Notes: a model not told the origin generated them from the sequence alone. A stretch of 64,000 nt of DNA from Sipunculus nudus (GCA_026874595.1 CM049311.1:34121676-34185675); one strand, 5' to 3'; positions 12,050 to 22,925 are shown, counted from the first letter of the stretch. A program made the numbers and translations.

Positions 12050-12891
12050 GTTTCATATCAATTTCATCCTAAGCCATTTATTTATGATAAAGCTCAGTCA
12101 GGAAAAAAAAAACAATCCATTTCTCATACGTCACTCACAAAGCATTTTCTATAGTTATTAAAAATGCCCACAGTCTTACGTAAATCAGACATATTTTTAT
12201 ACGCATCCTAGATACGAATGTATTTACCTACATACATATGTGACAATTATACATGTTACTCACTTGTGTAATATAATCTGAATAAGGAACATACTAGAAA
12301 TATATATAACATATAACCTAACCTCTGTGACCACCTTGTTAATGAATGAACTGCTCACATTAATGTTCCCAGGCTTGCTTCTATAAGTGGTCCGTTTTAG
12401 TGTTTTCCTCACCTTTTTTATGAGTTTTATCGTTCTGGAACGTCTGGTCAAATCTCAAGCGAAAAAATTAATTCGAACACAAACTCAAGAAAACGCAGAA
12501 AACGCGTGAACAGAGACGCGATGTGTTGAAATAATTTGGACATGCTCAAATTATTGCAGGTAAACGTCGAAATATCTTGACAAGGCGCGTAGAAACGGTT
12601 GGAAACTCACACAATACGTTCGGAAAGCAAAATAAATATACAACAAAAACACAGTGAAACGCTTTACAATGTAAATGATAAATCCTGAAAACGCGTGTAA
12701 ACGCTTGAAAACGGGGCTTGTGTTGCGCCAAATCGCTTGCACAACGCTAAAGTGTGAGGGGCCCCTGTACTCTTTATCAGTTAATTAGAGACGTCTCATC
12801 TATCTTATCTTTATCTGTCATATCATCGTCTTGTTTATCTTCATCCCTCTTCCCCTCAGCATCTTTGGCATGGTATCTGTCTCCATGGTAA
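12050..12891. other. Noncoding stretch downstream of the transporter remnant
   Basis: Nothing supported. The segment 12440-12740 is rich in AAAACGCGTG/AACGC words. It lies 3' of the minus-strand transporter and could include its 3' UTR. Confidence 0.45.
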
Positions 12892-13852
12892 CTACAGATA
12901 ATCTGCTGTATGATGAGAAGTAACCAAAGGCAACAGGTTGCGGAAAATGTTAAATAAAAAACATGTTGAGGTCCGAAACAATACCCCGCTTAACCACTGT
13001 GAAACGAACACGCCGGCACCAGTCCCTAAATCAGTGATGCAAACAATAAAACCCGTCACTTCAATATAACGGCCAGTCCACGCCATGACTGACGGGTAGA
13101 TGGGTGAGTTAAGAAATGTAGCAGTGCACGATAAACCCCACAGCAATGCCTCTGAAGACAGTCCAAAGAATGCTTACCCAGCCATAGCCGCGACTTCTAA
13201 GATTAAATTCACGTGAAGAACGATTTTAATGGGAAGAAAGTGCGCTATTACTCCTATTAACTCGCGCCCCACAGCCCCGCTTGTGAAAAACACGGTGTTT
13301 AATAACGCCGCTTGCTTCTTTGTGAAGTGTAAACTACTATCAATGGATGCTGCAAACAAATAGACGTTTATTGAGTGGTTGATAGCTGTATTGCTAACAT
13401 AAACCCAGAACGCGAAGATAACAATGAACACGCCGTAGCCGATCCTACCGCCAGCGACTGAGGCTGGAGACAGCATGGTTTTAAACGATTTACGGCCAGT
13501 ATCGAATGTCAGACCACCGGGTACTGGCAAGAAAGCAAATATAAAGAAAGTAACGGCAAAGACACAACCAGCTGAACCGGTGATTAAATAAGGTACAAAT
13601 ACTTCATTGTTTTCTCCTGTTGAATGATTAGGAGAATTCAGGAAAACTTGAAGCCCCATTGGCTGACGTAATGCATGAGGAGAGAGGAGTGAGTCAGATA
13701 AGTTGGTTCCGTTGTGCCCTCGTTTCTGTAGGAATGGTTTGGCTATGAGAGGACTGACCGTCATCCCGATCAGATACGCCGCATGGATGACGTAGATCGG
13801 CAGTGGCGCCCTCTCGCCCCACATCGAAATGCAGGCCGAACTACACACTGTG
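12892..13852 (-). pseudogene. MFSD4/NaGLT1-like transporter, C-terminal exon with in-frame stop
   Basis: Major facilitator superfamily membrane protein, closest in my recognition to MFSD4/NaGLT1 (sodium-dependent glucose transporter 1 family, plasma-membrane sugar uptake). Homology starts after an acceptor-like TTTTCCACAG at about 13853 with ACISMWGERAP, IYVIHAAYLIGMTVSPLIAKPFL (early helices), then YLITGSAGCVFAVTFFIFAFLPVPG, RIGYGVFIVIFAFWVYVSNTAI, and QAALLNTVFFTSGAVGRELIG. The frame stops with TAA at 13174-13176. Reading through in the same frame gives AFFGLSSEALLWGLSCTATF and then SPIYPSVMAWTGRYIEVTG and GTGAGVFVSQWLSGVLF, matching the family's last helices, to a second stop at 12892. A single nonsense change therefore separates two halves of one domain. 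It may be a pseudogene, a polymorphism or an assembly error. Confidence 0.8.
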
Positions 13853-14187
13853 GAAAAGGAACGTTCTTTTAATTTTCTTTCTATTTTCTTGAGGATATAC
13901 AATGGAAATATTTATTCGCATATGCAATTAATACATTTTGGAAATATAACACTTTTTTCTCAACTTATCAAATAGTGCCTGCTCATATTTGTAACATACG
14001 GTTGTCTGTGTTGACCTTAGGACGTGAATTAGTATTTCAGTTATGGGACTGTCATGTTGATTGTTTTACAAAACAATCCTGTTGAAGTTGTATTATAGTT
14101 AAACAACCTTGAACAGTTTAAACGTAATACTGTTACACCTGTGAGGTCTTATATCTTGATTTCAATAATTCTGAATGCTGCACTCAC

Positions 14188-14446
14188 CAACATTCCAGAC
14201 TCCCATACACAACCCCTGTATGATGTAACTCCGCCTAAAACAATAAGGTTGCCGAGCCAAGGCATTGCGGCTGTTGCCGCTCCCCCAGTGAAAACTGAAA
14301 ACGCATTAAACAAGCCAATGCGTTTCCGGTGCCGGTCGCTAATAACGCCCCCTATGATGAATCCCAGGAAAATTCCATTGGCCTTCATCATGAGGGATCT
14401 GGCGTATTCCTCGTAATTACAGCGGTATAAATCTTGCATGTCCAAC

Positions 14447-14451
<5 letters not shown>
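14188..14451 (-). pseudogene. MFSD4/NaGLT1-like transporter, early exon beside an LTR element
   Basis: Encodes WLDMQDLYRCNYEEYA, then a hydrophobic segment with GFIIGGVISDRHRKR. This is the MFS loop 2-3 signature (G-x3-D-R/H-x-G/R-R/K type). Next come GLFNAFSVFTGGAATAAMPW and NLIVLGGV. These match the start of MFSD4-type transporters after the first helix. The exon could end at GTGAGT (14187-14182), a strong donor. However, that phase does not join cleanly to the next exon's best acceptor. An alternative donor three bases earlier pairs better with an acceptor near 13845. At its 5' side the coding homology runs right up to the (AT)n array, with no AG acceptor at the expected place. The first helix is not found upstream. 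Confidence 0.75.

Positions 14452-14497
<46 letters not shown>
14449..14497. repeat. (AT)n microsatellite between transporter exon and LTR
   Basis: About 48 bp of AT dinucleotides. One edge touches transporter coding sequence, the other touches the first base of the LTR at 14498. Confidence 0.95.
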
Positions 14498-14501
<4 letters not shown>

Positions 14502-15349
14502 ACAGGTGTCTTTTTTATTGTTGACATTCTGTTTCGTATTAGGCTCAATGCCTTGGGCGTCAATTGCTATGTCATGTAGAGACACAGCGCTCGTTGTAAT
14601 CCGTATTGGGTGAACCCTGGCGTGTAAAGACACAGCGCTCGTGCCAATCTGGAATTTTCTGGGCTGTTCGCGCTCTATGAGCGCATGTCTTGTATTGTTC
14701 TTTTGGCGCGTGTGAACTATGTATTGATGTGTTCTTTGGATTATTCGTGAAATAAAAGTTTCTAGGCTTTTGGGTGAGAAGCTATAAATAAGAGGTTGTG
14801 TTTAGAGCCAGAGGAGGAGAGAGAGAAACATTCCAGCGGACACGGATGAGTGTGAGTCATTTTGTGGACCTTTCCTATAATTGCAAATTTATAGATACTC
14901 TTCGAAATTTTTAAAGAATTTTATACAGTCTTCAGTTTGCTTTTGGGACTTTTACTAGAACTTCACTTTTGATTCACAACATATTGATTTTGGGGTTGAA
15001 TTGGGCTATTATTCTCTGAGAAAATTTACGTGAACTGCTCATCTGGATTATATGTTTTAAAGGACTTATTCAGCTGTGACAGTGGTGGTATCCAGAAAAG
15101 CCTAGGATCAGGACACTCTGATACAGTACACTCTATTTATTATAATGTGTAATTGTATTGATTTAGTGTATTGTAATGTTAGGATGGTTTTAAGAATAAA
15201 TTATAATTATTTGTTAACAAAAAACCACTGATATATTTGTTTATTCCCCTAGACATTTCAAGCTGCCTAGTGTTACAGAATCTGATTTTTATTCATCTCC
15301 CTTACAAAATTTATGCTCGTCACGACTATTTTTATTATGTTCCGTCACA
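14498..15349 (+). repeat. 5' LTR (or LTR of a truncated element), about 852 bp
   Basis: Begins TGTTAC and ends GTCACA just before a primer binding site, so the terminal bases are nearly inverted (5 of 6). A TATA box (TATAAATA, 14783-14790) and a downstream AATAAA (15195-15200) are in LTR-like positions. Two copies of a GACACAGCGCTCGT block 48 bp apart (14581 and 14629) sit in the putative U3. No second LTR was found. Confidence 0.7.
14783..14790 (+). promoter_or_regulatory. TATA box of the LTR
   Basis: TATAAATA inside the LTR at 14498-15349, followed at about 30 bp by a purine-rich stretch suitable for a transcription start. Confidence 0.55.
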
Positions 15350-15355
15350 TAAAAT

Positions 15356-15373
15356 TGGGGGCCCGTCCGGGAT
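15356..15373 (+). promoter_or_regulatory. Retroelement primer binding site, tRNA-Pro type
   Basis: TGGGGGCCCGTCCGGGAT differs at one base from the tRNA-Pro primer binding site of gammaretroviruses such as murine leukemia virus. It lies 6 bp after the LTR end. This identifies the upstream segment as a 5' LTR. Confidence 0.8.
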
Positions 15374-15437
15374 GCTTAATAGTTTTGAAAATTTATTAGG
15401 CCTTGACCTAGACACATTGTTTACCAAAGAACTGTAG
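15372..15437 (+). pseudogene. Truncated gag-like start of the second LTR element
   Basis: Directly after the primer site an ATG opens a frame reading MLNSFENLLGLDLDTLFTKEL and then a stop. The position is that of a gag start, but the frame is only 21 codons. Unrelated repeat sequence begins near 15470. The identification as gag rests on position only. Confidence 0.35.
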
Positions 15438-15469
15438 GTAAATCTTGTTAGGAAAAGATCTAGTGACGT

Positions 15470-15545
15470 CCCTGTGAGCTTGTTTATATACAAGCTGTTA
15501 GTAAACACCGTACAAGCACCAATATTGACAAATAGAAGAACATGT
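15470..15545 (+). repeat. Dispersed repeat with CAAGCTGTTAGTAAACAC core, copy 1
   Basis: Shares a core with 18180-18260 and 57045-57110: CTGT(T/G)AGTAAA(C/T)AC followed by G(T/C)ACA(A/T)G and a later CATGTG. All three copies have the same orientation. Probably part of an old interspersed repeat. Confidence 0.6.
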
Positions 15546-15549
15546 GACC

Positions 15550-16005
15550 TGAGCTAGTTGGTGCGCAATGTGCGCAAGCAACACCATCAGCGTTTTCTGG
15601 CATTTTTTTTTATAAAAAAGTTTAAGGGATCATCTTTAATTACTTAACGTCATATATCGGAATAGGCCCGTTTGAATTAGAATCAGACATTATTAGTATC
15701 TTTCATTCATTTAAATATGAAGAAAACACCAATAATGCAGCGCATGATTTAGTTAAAGTATGTTTAAACTAGGATTAAATTGCAATTGGGTTCCCTTTAT
15801 AGTGAAATGATTAGGTTAGAAGGCGAGTAATTATCAGCGCATAAAAAGTGTCAAACTTGTTATATGTAGGCATGTTATATGTAGGCAAATTATAAAATGG
15901 CAACAGATCAGACCGAATAGACTTTGGTTGGCCTATTGTCGAAAGGTTAAAATTTCGGGTATTTAACTTTTTCCAGTAATTCGCGAGGTTTCTATTCTCG
16001 CGATT

Positions 16006-16010
<5 letters not shown>
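15550..16010. other. Noncoding stretch
   Basis: No gene seen. A near-palindrome CGCGAGGTTTCTATTCTCGCG (15982-16002) lies next to the following (AT)n array. Confidence 0.5.

Positions 16011-16076
<66 letters not shown>
16011..16076. repeat. (AT)n microsatellite followed by TGTTAC
   Basis: About 65 bp of AT dinucleotides. The first unique bases afterwards are TGTTACGGGGTGC, echoing the TGTTAC that begins the LTR after the array at 14449-14497. No primer site or second LTR edge was found, so an LTR here is not claimed. Confidence 0.9.
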
Positions 16077-16079
<3 letters not shown>

Positions 16080-16080
<1 letters not shown>

Positions 16081-16762
16081 ACGGGGTGCACATAAAAGTG
16101 AACCGAAAGAAAATTTAGCTTTTTTTTAAAGCCGGTGATATCCTGATAGAAAAGATCTGATATTCACAATATCAATTAATGCATTTGTAATAAGTAACAT
16201 AACAGTTCTGTGATTTTTTATGATATTTTTTAGTTTACCAACTGTCGCCGCTAAAGATAGGGATCGCGTACATGAGATGTCACTTGATTGGGCTACACAG
16301 AGCGAATGATAAGTTGTGTGGGTCGGGTGTCCTAGTTACTAAACATTCTTTTTCGAGATAATTTCCCTTTCGCGAATTTGAAATCTTCGCGAACGAAAAT
16401 TCTACCACAAAAAATGCATATTGATCGTTTATCTTGTAACATGTTGTGTTAGTTATACAGGCCTGATTTTCATTCAATGTTCATTAGAACACAACCGCCC
16501 TGAGTTATATAAAGAGAGTTATGTGATATGCAGAAAGCGGTAACAGAACGCGGTATGCGGAATACGATATAATATCGCATTGGCATGCGTTAAAACACTG
16601 CGATATGGGCCCGATAATGTCAAATCCCGCTAGGTCGCGCTGAATCTAAGTTCATGCATATGGTAAGCAGAGCCCATGGTCGCTATACCGCGCGCGGATC
16701 CCATTCCATTTTCCGCGTGTCTCATGCCGCATACCGCGGGCCCAATAAACGCAGCTTTATTG

Positions 16763-16794
<32 letters not shown>

Positions 16795-17248
16795 GTTATT
16801 TATGTTATTTCGTCCGTTTCGATTAGGGCGATACAGTTGTGAACGGGTTCGGTCACAATACATTGCCCTAAGTTCCTAGTACCACAGTCCGCTGCCAGAC
16901 GTCGCTTCGTGCAAAGTGGGCACAGTGCACGCCAGGTCCACGCTGTAGATATACATGTATGTATGTATAACTGATATGGACAACGTGAAAGATACGTATA
17001 CACAATGTCCCTTAAGTCTTCTACTGGGAAAGAGTTAACGTTTACGTTTTAGTTACCAAAAATAATGTCTGAAACTATGGCAAAAGACACATAAAATTTA
17101 TATTGGGCGTTCCTTTGCCAGAGATGCAACGAAGTGAGTACGTTTCACTAGGTCTTGCTCTTACAACTGTGTGTTGTGAAGAGGGGTGTCATGTGTCCTC
17201 AAGTACTGAGCGAAATGTGTGTTTTGGATAAATATTTGGGATATTAGC
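16080..17248. other. Noncoding stretch with a long T homopolymer
   Basis: No gene recognised. A run of about 26 T lies at 16769-16794 and could be the tail of a minus-strand retroposed sequence, though no source sequence was identified. CGCG-rich words (CCGCGCGCGGATCC near 16690) flank it. Confidence 0.5.
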
Positions 17249-17275
17249 TCTCTCTCTCTCTCTCTCTCTCTCCCT

Positions 17276-17329
<54 letters not shown>
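17249..17329. repeat. (CT)n microsatellite
   Basis: CT dinucleotides with a few CCCT interruptions in the middle. Confidence 0.95.
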
Positions 17330-17333
<4 letters not shown>

Positions 17334-19590
17334 TGCTTTATGTGCGGAACCATTGATTATTTTAGTCTCAATTGACTAAAAGTCATCTGAGCAGTAGCGA
17401 TGGTTCTTTGTCTGTCGTCTACACGGCGTCTTCCCTCACGTCCGTCCGTTAACAGAGCACAAATTGAAGCTGTTGCCCTAAAAGTTAAAATCAAGATAGA
17501 TCTTAGTCAAATTTCCTTAGAATTATGTGACCTACCGTTTGACCTATAGATTTAAGATCTGCGTAGATCTATGCAGAGTTCATGCGAAAAAATGTGATTT
17601 TCAGTTCTTCTCAGTGTCCAAGGGTGTCTTACAATCATGAAAGAATCTTCTATAACAAATTATTCATAAAATGTTAATAATATATCTTTTTTAAGGTTCT
17701 AACCTTGTTTTACGAGTGACTTAGATGAAAACACAAATTTGAGGAACTTAAAGTATAGACTATTGTCCTTTAAAAAAATAGAAAATGTCAGACACCTCTG
17801 GGATATATGGGAGAGTTGTCATACGTTAGCACATTGCTAATCAGTTTTGAAGTCATGCAAGGGAGATGCAAATGTATCCATATCTTAAGTCAACCATCCA
17901 TTATCTACCATCTGCCAATAAGTATCTCTTAACCCGCTATTTTCACCCAACTGTACTGACAGATTGATCAATAAACTCTTGGTTTTTAAGGTCCTGCCAT
18001 AGTGGGTGCTCAATAGTAATCAAGTTTAGTGCCTTTTGGCTTCTACATCCATCCGTCTCACTGCTTTAGCTCAAGAATTTTTTAAAGCCACCTTTTACCT
18101 GCAATACTTGTAGAATATATGTGATTTTTGGCTCAATCTGTGTACATATTAATGACCTGTAAGTAATTCCTCTTTGACGATGATAAGAGCTTCTATATCC
18201 ACAAGCTGTGAGTAAATACGGCACATGTGTCCATGGTGACCAACGAAAAGGCATGTGACCAAAGGTGGTATATTGCACAAATGCGGAAGTTGAAAGGTCA
18301 CTAGTTGATGGTTGTGAGATTATGTGAAGGAAACAGTCTTTGGTCATTAATAAATTAAACTTTGGTTTGTCTGACTGTCTAAAGATTTCCTTCTTTGGAT
18401 CATAAGCGGCGGTTATTTTTCTCTCTCAAGGACCCCTAGGGTTGAACTTTCTCATATACATCATGTGTAATTTCCAATAGAAATCCCAAACAACCGAAAC
18501 ACTTTAATAATTAATATTGCATGTACATTAACATTTATGTTTACAGAATATAAATGTATACATATGTATCTCCTATGCCAAGATAAAACAAGATAGAAAT
18601 AAGGCACATAACGGGCATAGGCCTCTGTGGGCTAGTCTCGGCTTGTTGGTTTGGGCTAGTTTTTTTATTAATATCCCATGATGAACTTATTTTCTTAGGA
18701 AAATCGCGAATTCATTGTTTACATCAGCAGACATGAGCAGACTGCAGGTGCAGAAAAGAATGACTGTTTGAAAACTCAACGCGATTTAGAGAAAAAAGTT
18801 GTAACTGAATAATTTACAAGCAATTTCAGCACTGTTGCATCTGTACGAAGCACTTATTTTTCCTGACAAATATTGTTTTAAGAAATGTAATGGATGCACT
18901 TAGTTCCATGTATTTGCAGGTTTGTGTCATTTACCTTGTTTCAAGGAGGGGCAGGGGGACGTGTCCCCTTAACTTTTTACTGCAATGACACACAGTTGTT
19001 TTAAACTAAGCGATTTCGAGATAATAATGTCATCCCTTTTATAGTTTCTTCATATGCCTCAATAATATTACAATTATACATTTCGTACTGCGAAAATATA
19101 TAATATATATCGTGAAAACTAGATTATACTGCATTCATATCCGATGTTAATTATGACAAATAGTGTTATCAGTGGAGCAAAATAACTTTGGTATTAACCA
19201 AATATATACCAAAATATAAAATATACAATTCCATAATATGTGGTGGGAGTGAAGAATTTTTTAAAATATTTTTTTCAAGGGGGGGGGGGGGGGGTATTCT
19301 GTTTATGCCCGTGTGGTTTGTCACTCTCACATAGGAACTGGTGGTAATCACACTACTTCAAAATAGAGAGAAATACTGAAAGTGGAGCTTTGGAAGAGGG
19401 CTTTACCATTTGATCCACACAAAATAAATGATTATATGTAACAGCAAGAAACCAAATGTTGTTAAAGAAAGTGCTAAATTGACTTATCTACTCGAGTGCT
19501 TTTTCCGCTCCTCCTGTCTACTTCATGTTTTATACAACTAGCAATGGTTTCCTTGCCAGTCTGGTTCTAAGTAGCCAAATATTATTTTTT
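17330..19590. other. Noncoding stretch of old interspersed repeats
   Basis: A CCGTCCGTTAACAGAGCACAAATTG-like segment near 17440 and the repeat copy near 18180-18260 suggest decayed interspersed repeats. A G homopolymer of about 14 lies near 19280. No gene is supported. Confidence 0.5.
18100..18350 (+). repeat. Dispersed repeat with CAAGCTGTGAGTAAATAC core, copy 2
   Basis: Aligns by eye with the copies near 15470 and 57045 over CTGTGAGTAAATACGGCACATG and the nearby GCATGTGACC. This copy extends further on both sides (AATTCCTCTTTGACG upstream, as AATTCCTGCTCAGAA in the 57 kb copy). Confidence 0.6.
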
Positions 19591-21561
19591 ATGCCCCCGC
19601 CACAAAGTACCCGGGGCATATAGTTTTACCCATGTCCGTCATTCCGTCCTTCCGTCATTCCGAAATAAAACAGTTGTACGGACATTTTTTCGCTATGCAG
19701 ATCCCGGTTGACCTACTTTTGACCGTTTTACGGCTCCTAAACTTAGAAAATTTCATGAAAAATAGAAATTTTCATGACAAATACATATGTACGGACTTTT
19801 TTCGCAATGCCTGCAGATATTGGCCTGATTTCTAGTGTGTGGGCAGATAATGACCAGGTACAGATCGAGTTCGCGTTTCGTCCCGGTTTACCTACTTTTG
19901 ACCGTTTTACGGCTCCTTAGTGTAGAAAATTTAATGAAAATAGAAATTTTCATGACAAATACACATGTACGGACTTCTTTTAGCAATGCCTGCAGATATT
20001 GGCCTGATTTTTGGTGTGTGTGCAGATATTGACAAGTAACAGATCGAGTTCGCGTTTCATCCCAGTTGACTTACTTTTGACCGTTTTACGGCTCCTAAAC
20101 ATAGAATATTTTATGAAAAAAATTTAATTTTCATGACAAATACACATGTACGGACTTTTTTTTGCAATGCCTGCAGATATTGGCCTGATTTTTGGTGTGT
20201 GTGCAGATATTGACCAGTTACAGATCGACTTCGCGTTTCATCCCAGTTGACCTACTTTTGACCGTTTTACGGCTCCTAAACATAGAACATTTCATGAAAA
20301 ATATAAATTTTCATGACAAATACACATGTACGGATTTTTTTCCGCAATGCCTGCAGATACCGCCCTGATTTTTTATGTGTGGGCAGATAATGACCAGTTA
20401 CAGATCGAGTTCGCGTTTCGTCCCGGTTGACCTACTTTTGATTGTTTTACGGCTCCTAAACATAGAAAATTTCATCAAAAATATAAATTTTCATGACAAA
20501 TGTACATGTACAGCCGTTTTTAGCCCTCAGCTCATAGGCTGATGGGCTATTGTTGTCACCCAAGCTGTCCGTCTATCCGTCTGTCCATCTGTCTGTCCGG
20601 TGTCCGTCCGTCCGTCCGTTCCGCGTCTGTTAACTTTTACCTTGTGAGCGGGATTTCTCTCAAAGGATTCACCGTTGGAATTGTATTTCATCAGCGAAGA
20701 TGTATATCGATAAAATCTCGGTCAAGTTTGAAGATGGGTGACCTTGACCCATTTTTCTACATTTTAGAGCTGATTATAGAAAAACACTCAGAAGCTTATA
20801 TCTCAGGAACCATTTTGTCGATTTTCACAAAACTTACTATGATCATTGGGACTGATTGTCTGTACGTGCTGCACAATTTTGGTGGCGCTACCTGCAATTT
20901 CTGATTTTTTAATGAAATTTTATCAGATTTTTCAATTTTGGCCTTTTGTGCAAGATATCTCCAAAGGTATTCAACACAGGAACTTCATTACTTCAGTGCT
21001 TTTGCATCATATTTACAAAATCTTGGTCAAGTTCAAAAATGGGTGGTCTTGACCTACTTTTCCAGGTCACAGAGCTTAGTATAGAAAAAAAACTTAGGAG
21101 CTTTGGTGGATTGTTATAAAACATGGTACAGACCTCTCCAATTTAAATTTATAACTGATTATAAGCTTTTGCTAATATTCTAGTTTTGCAATGCAATGCT
21201 TACAGATACTGGCCTAATGTTTGGTCTGTTGGCGCATAATGACCACTTACAGATCGAGTTCGCCTTTCGTCCTAGTTAACCTGTTTTTGACCATATGACA
21301 GATCCTGAACATAGAAAATTTCATGAAAGACAGAATTTTTTATGAAAAATGCACATGTATGGACTTTTTTTCACAATGCGTGCAAATACTGGCCTGATTT
21401 TTGGTGTGTTGCTTGATAATGACCCGTTACAGATCGAGTTTGCATCTTGCCCTTTTGACCATACAACACCTCCTGAACTTAAAAAAAATTTACAAAATTT
21501 AACAAATGTTTCTAATTTGCCCCAGGCGGGGGCATTCGTGTCGTTCCGACACATCTAGTTT
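19591..21561 (+). mobile_element. Repeat element with inverted GC-rich ends and 181-bp internal units
   Basis: Left end ATGCCCCCGCC (19591-19601) is exactly inverted at the right end (GGCGGGGGCAT, 21525-21535), and each end also carries its own short hairpin. Inside are about seven degenerate 181-bp tandem units. Each contains CAGATCGAGTTCGCG, TTTTGACCGTTTTACGGCTCCTAA, TTTCATGA and ATGTACGGACTTTTTT; starts of the first motif lie near 19861, 20041, 20221, 20401, 21250 and 21430. The array is interrupted by another element at about 20522-21182. Repeats of this style, opening near TCCGTC-rich DNA, are familiar from bivalve genomes. No coding capacity is seen. Confidence 0.7.
20522..21182 (+). 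mobile_element. Nested repeat inserted in the 181-bp array
   Basis: At 20516-20522 the tandem unit breaks off after ATGTACAGCCGTTTTT and resumes at about 21183 with GTTTTGCAATGC, exactly where the unit should continue. The insert starts with a TAGCC...GGCTA hairpin and then a TCCGTC/TCTGTC-rich stretch (20565-20630). A GTTTT word on both sides may be a short target duplication. No open frame of note. Confidence 0.65.
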
Positions 21562-22390
21562 TAATATGCAAATGGGCAATATGTATTGTGTGACGATACT
21601 ATAGCTTTAATTATGTTCAGTTTTATATTTCTTAAAAAACCTTCAACAGAGAGGATTTGTAATATAATTTAGGTGTTAATATTTCAACACTTTCTTCAGA
21701 ATAGTCGTTTACATAATTCAAATATTTCAGGAAATATGCCTATGGCCGCTACTTATGTGAAAGCTCATCTAGGTGCTTAATATTTGTGGATACACCCTTG
21801 CCATATTTGAATTGCAATACTGTTTGTAGAATATTAAGGTCAATACCTATTATTATTTAATTTAAAACAACGTTATTGATATAGTGAGTTCGATCAGATA
21901 TATTTGAATTCAAGATAAAGTATAACAATAGTATTGTTATATAATAAATGGTTTGTAAAAATTTTAGTTGACTCTGATGTCCTCTAACAGGTACCAATAC
22001 ACGTTATGTAACAAAGGAGATGGCAAAAACCGTGTAAATTATTTTTTTTTATCTTATATGTTCCTTTTTTAATTGAGATGCTGAGAGAACGGCAAGAAAT
22101 CAGTGCCACTGCCCCGCCCCCCCCCCCCCCCCTCCACCCTTAAGACAAATCCTAATCTGATTAGACCCAGGAGTTTAAGCATGAAGAAATGTTCTAGTAA
22201 AATCTCTTTCGAAACAAAAAATTAGTAACAGACCATGAACATGGGCATTTATATGGTTACATCAATGCTTGTGAATTTTGAGGGGCTTTCGAATCGATTT
22301 GATTATCGATTCTGTAACTAAGCAAAAAACCAGTATGGTTTTGTTCTTGCAGCAGGTTTTGTTCTCCCCTTTATGGACCATCCCAAAACA
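21562..22390. other. Noncoding stretch
   Basis: No gene. A C homopolymer (about 14) lies near 22118-22131. Confidence 0.5.
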
Positions 22391-22439
22391 TTAGGTGTAA
22401 TATATGCACTTTCTCAAAACAATGATTCTATTTTCAGCA

Positions 22440-22925
22440 GAATTTACCGTCAAGGTCAAGGTCACCACTTTTCGAACTCGTGTGTCAAATTTGAAAATTA
22501 AATACCTTCAGTACTTCCTAGATTATAAGGGTCACAACAATTGCATAAATTTGGCCTTGAAGATCAAGGTCAAGGTCATTCAAACTCCGAGATTTTGGTT
22601 GGAACAATGGGTGTTTAAATTTTTTGAGAAAATTTTATGCAGCACTTCAAAAGGTAATCGCGTTCACAAGACAATAACTATAATTCTGCCGATTTGACCT
22701 TGAAGATCCTAGTCATAGTGACCGGGTTTCGAACTGCTCCGTGGACTTGTATAAAATTTGGGACGAAATGTGAAATACATGAAGATGAAGGTCAAGGTCA
22801 CTGGGTTTCGAACTCGTCCGAGATTTGGGGATAAACAATGAGTGTTTCAAATTTTGGAGGAAAATAAGCAACTCTTCAAAAGTTATCGCGTTCACAAGAT
22901 ATCCTACAGACGACGACCACTGACG
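22440..22925 (+). repeat. AGGTCA-rich degenerate tandem repeat
   Basis: Four degenerate units, each containing a (A/T)CAAGGTCA or decayed form followed by TTTCGAACTC(G/C)T and later AAATTT. Unit starts lie near 22452, 22560, 22704 and 22788. Two later units share GTTATCGCGTTCACAAGA. The array passes into a GACGAC-rich tail (22905-22945). The words match the extended nuclear-receptor half-site TCAAGGTCA, but here it is a repeat component. Confidence 0.65.

Noticed and set aside
13150-13179. A 26-nt GT-AG intron across the TAA of the transporter
   Set aside because: Far shorter than known spliceosomal introns, and removing 26 nt would put the downstream homology out of frame.
16077-16100. Start of a second full LTR after the AT array
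   Set aside because: Only the TGTTAC bases match; no end, primer site or internal region could be found.
16630-16879. Overlapping frames with poly-Phe or poly-Lys
   Set aside because: They are products of the T homopolymer at 16769-16794.
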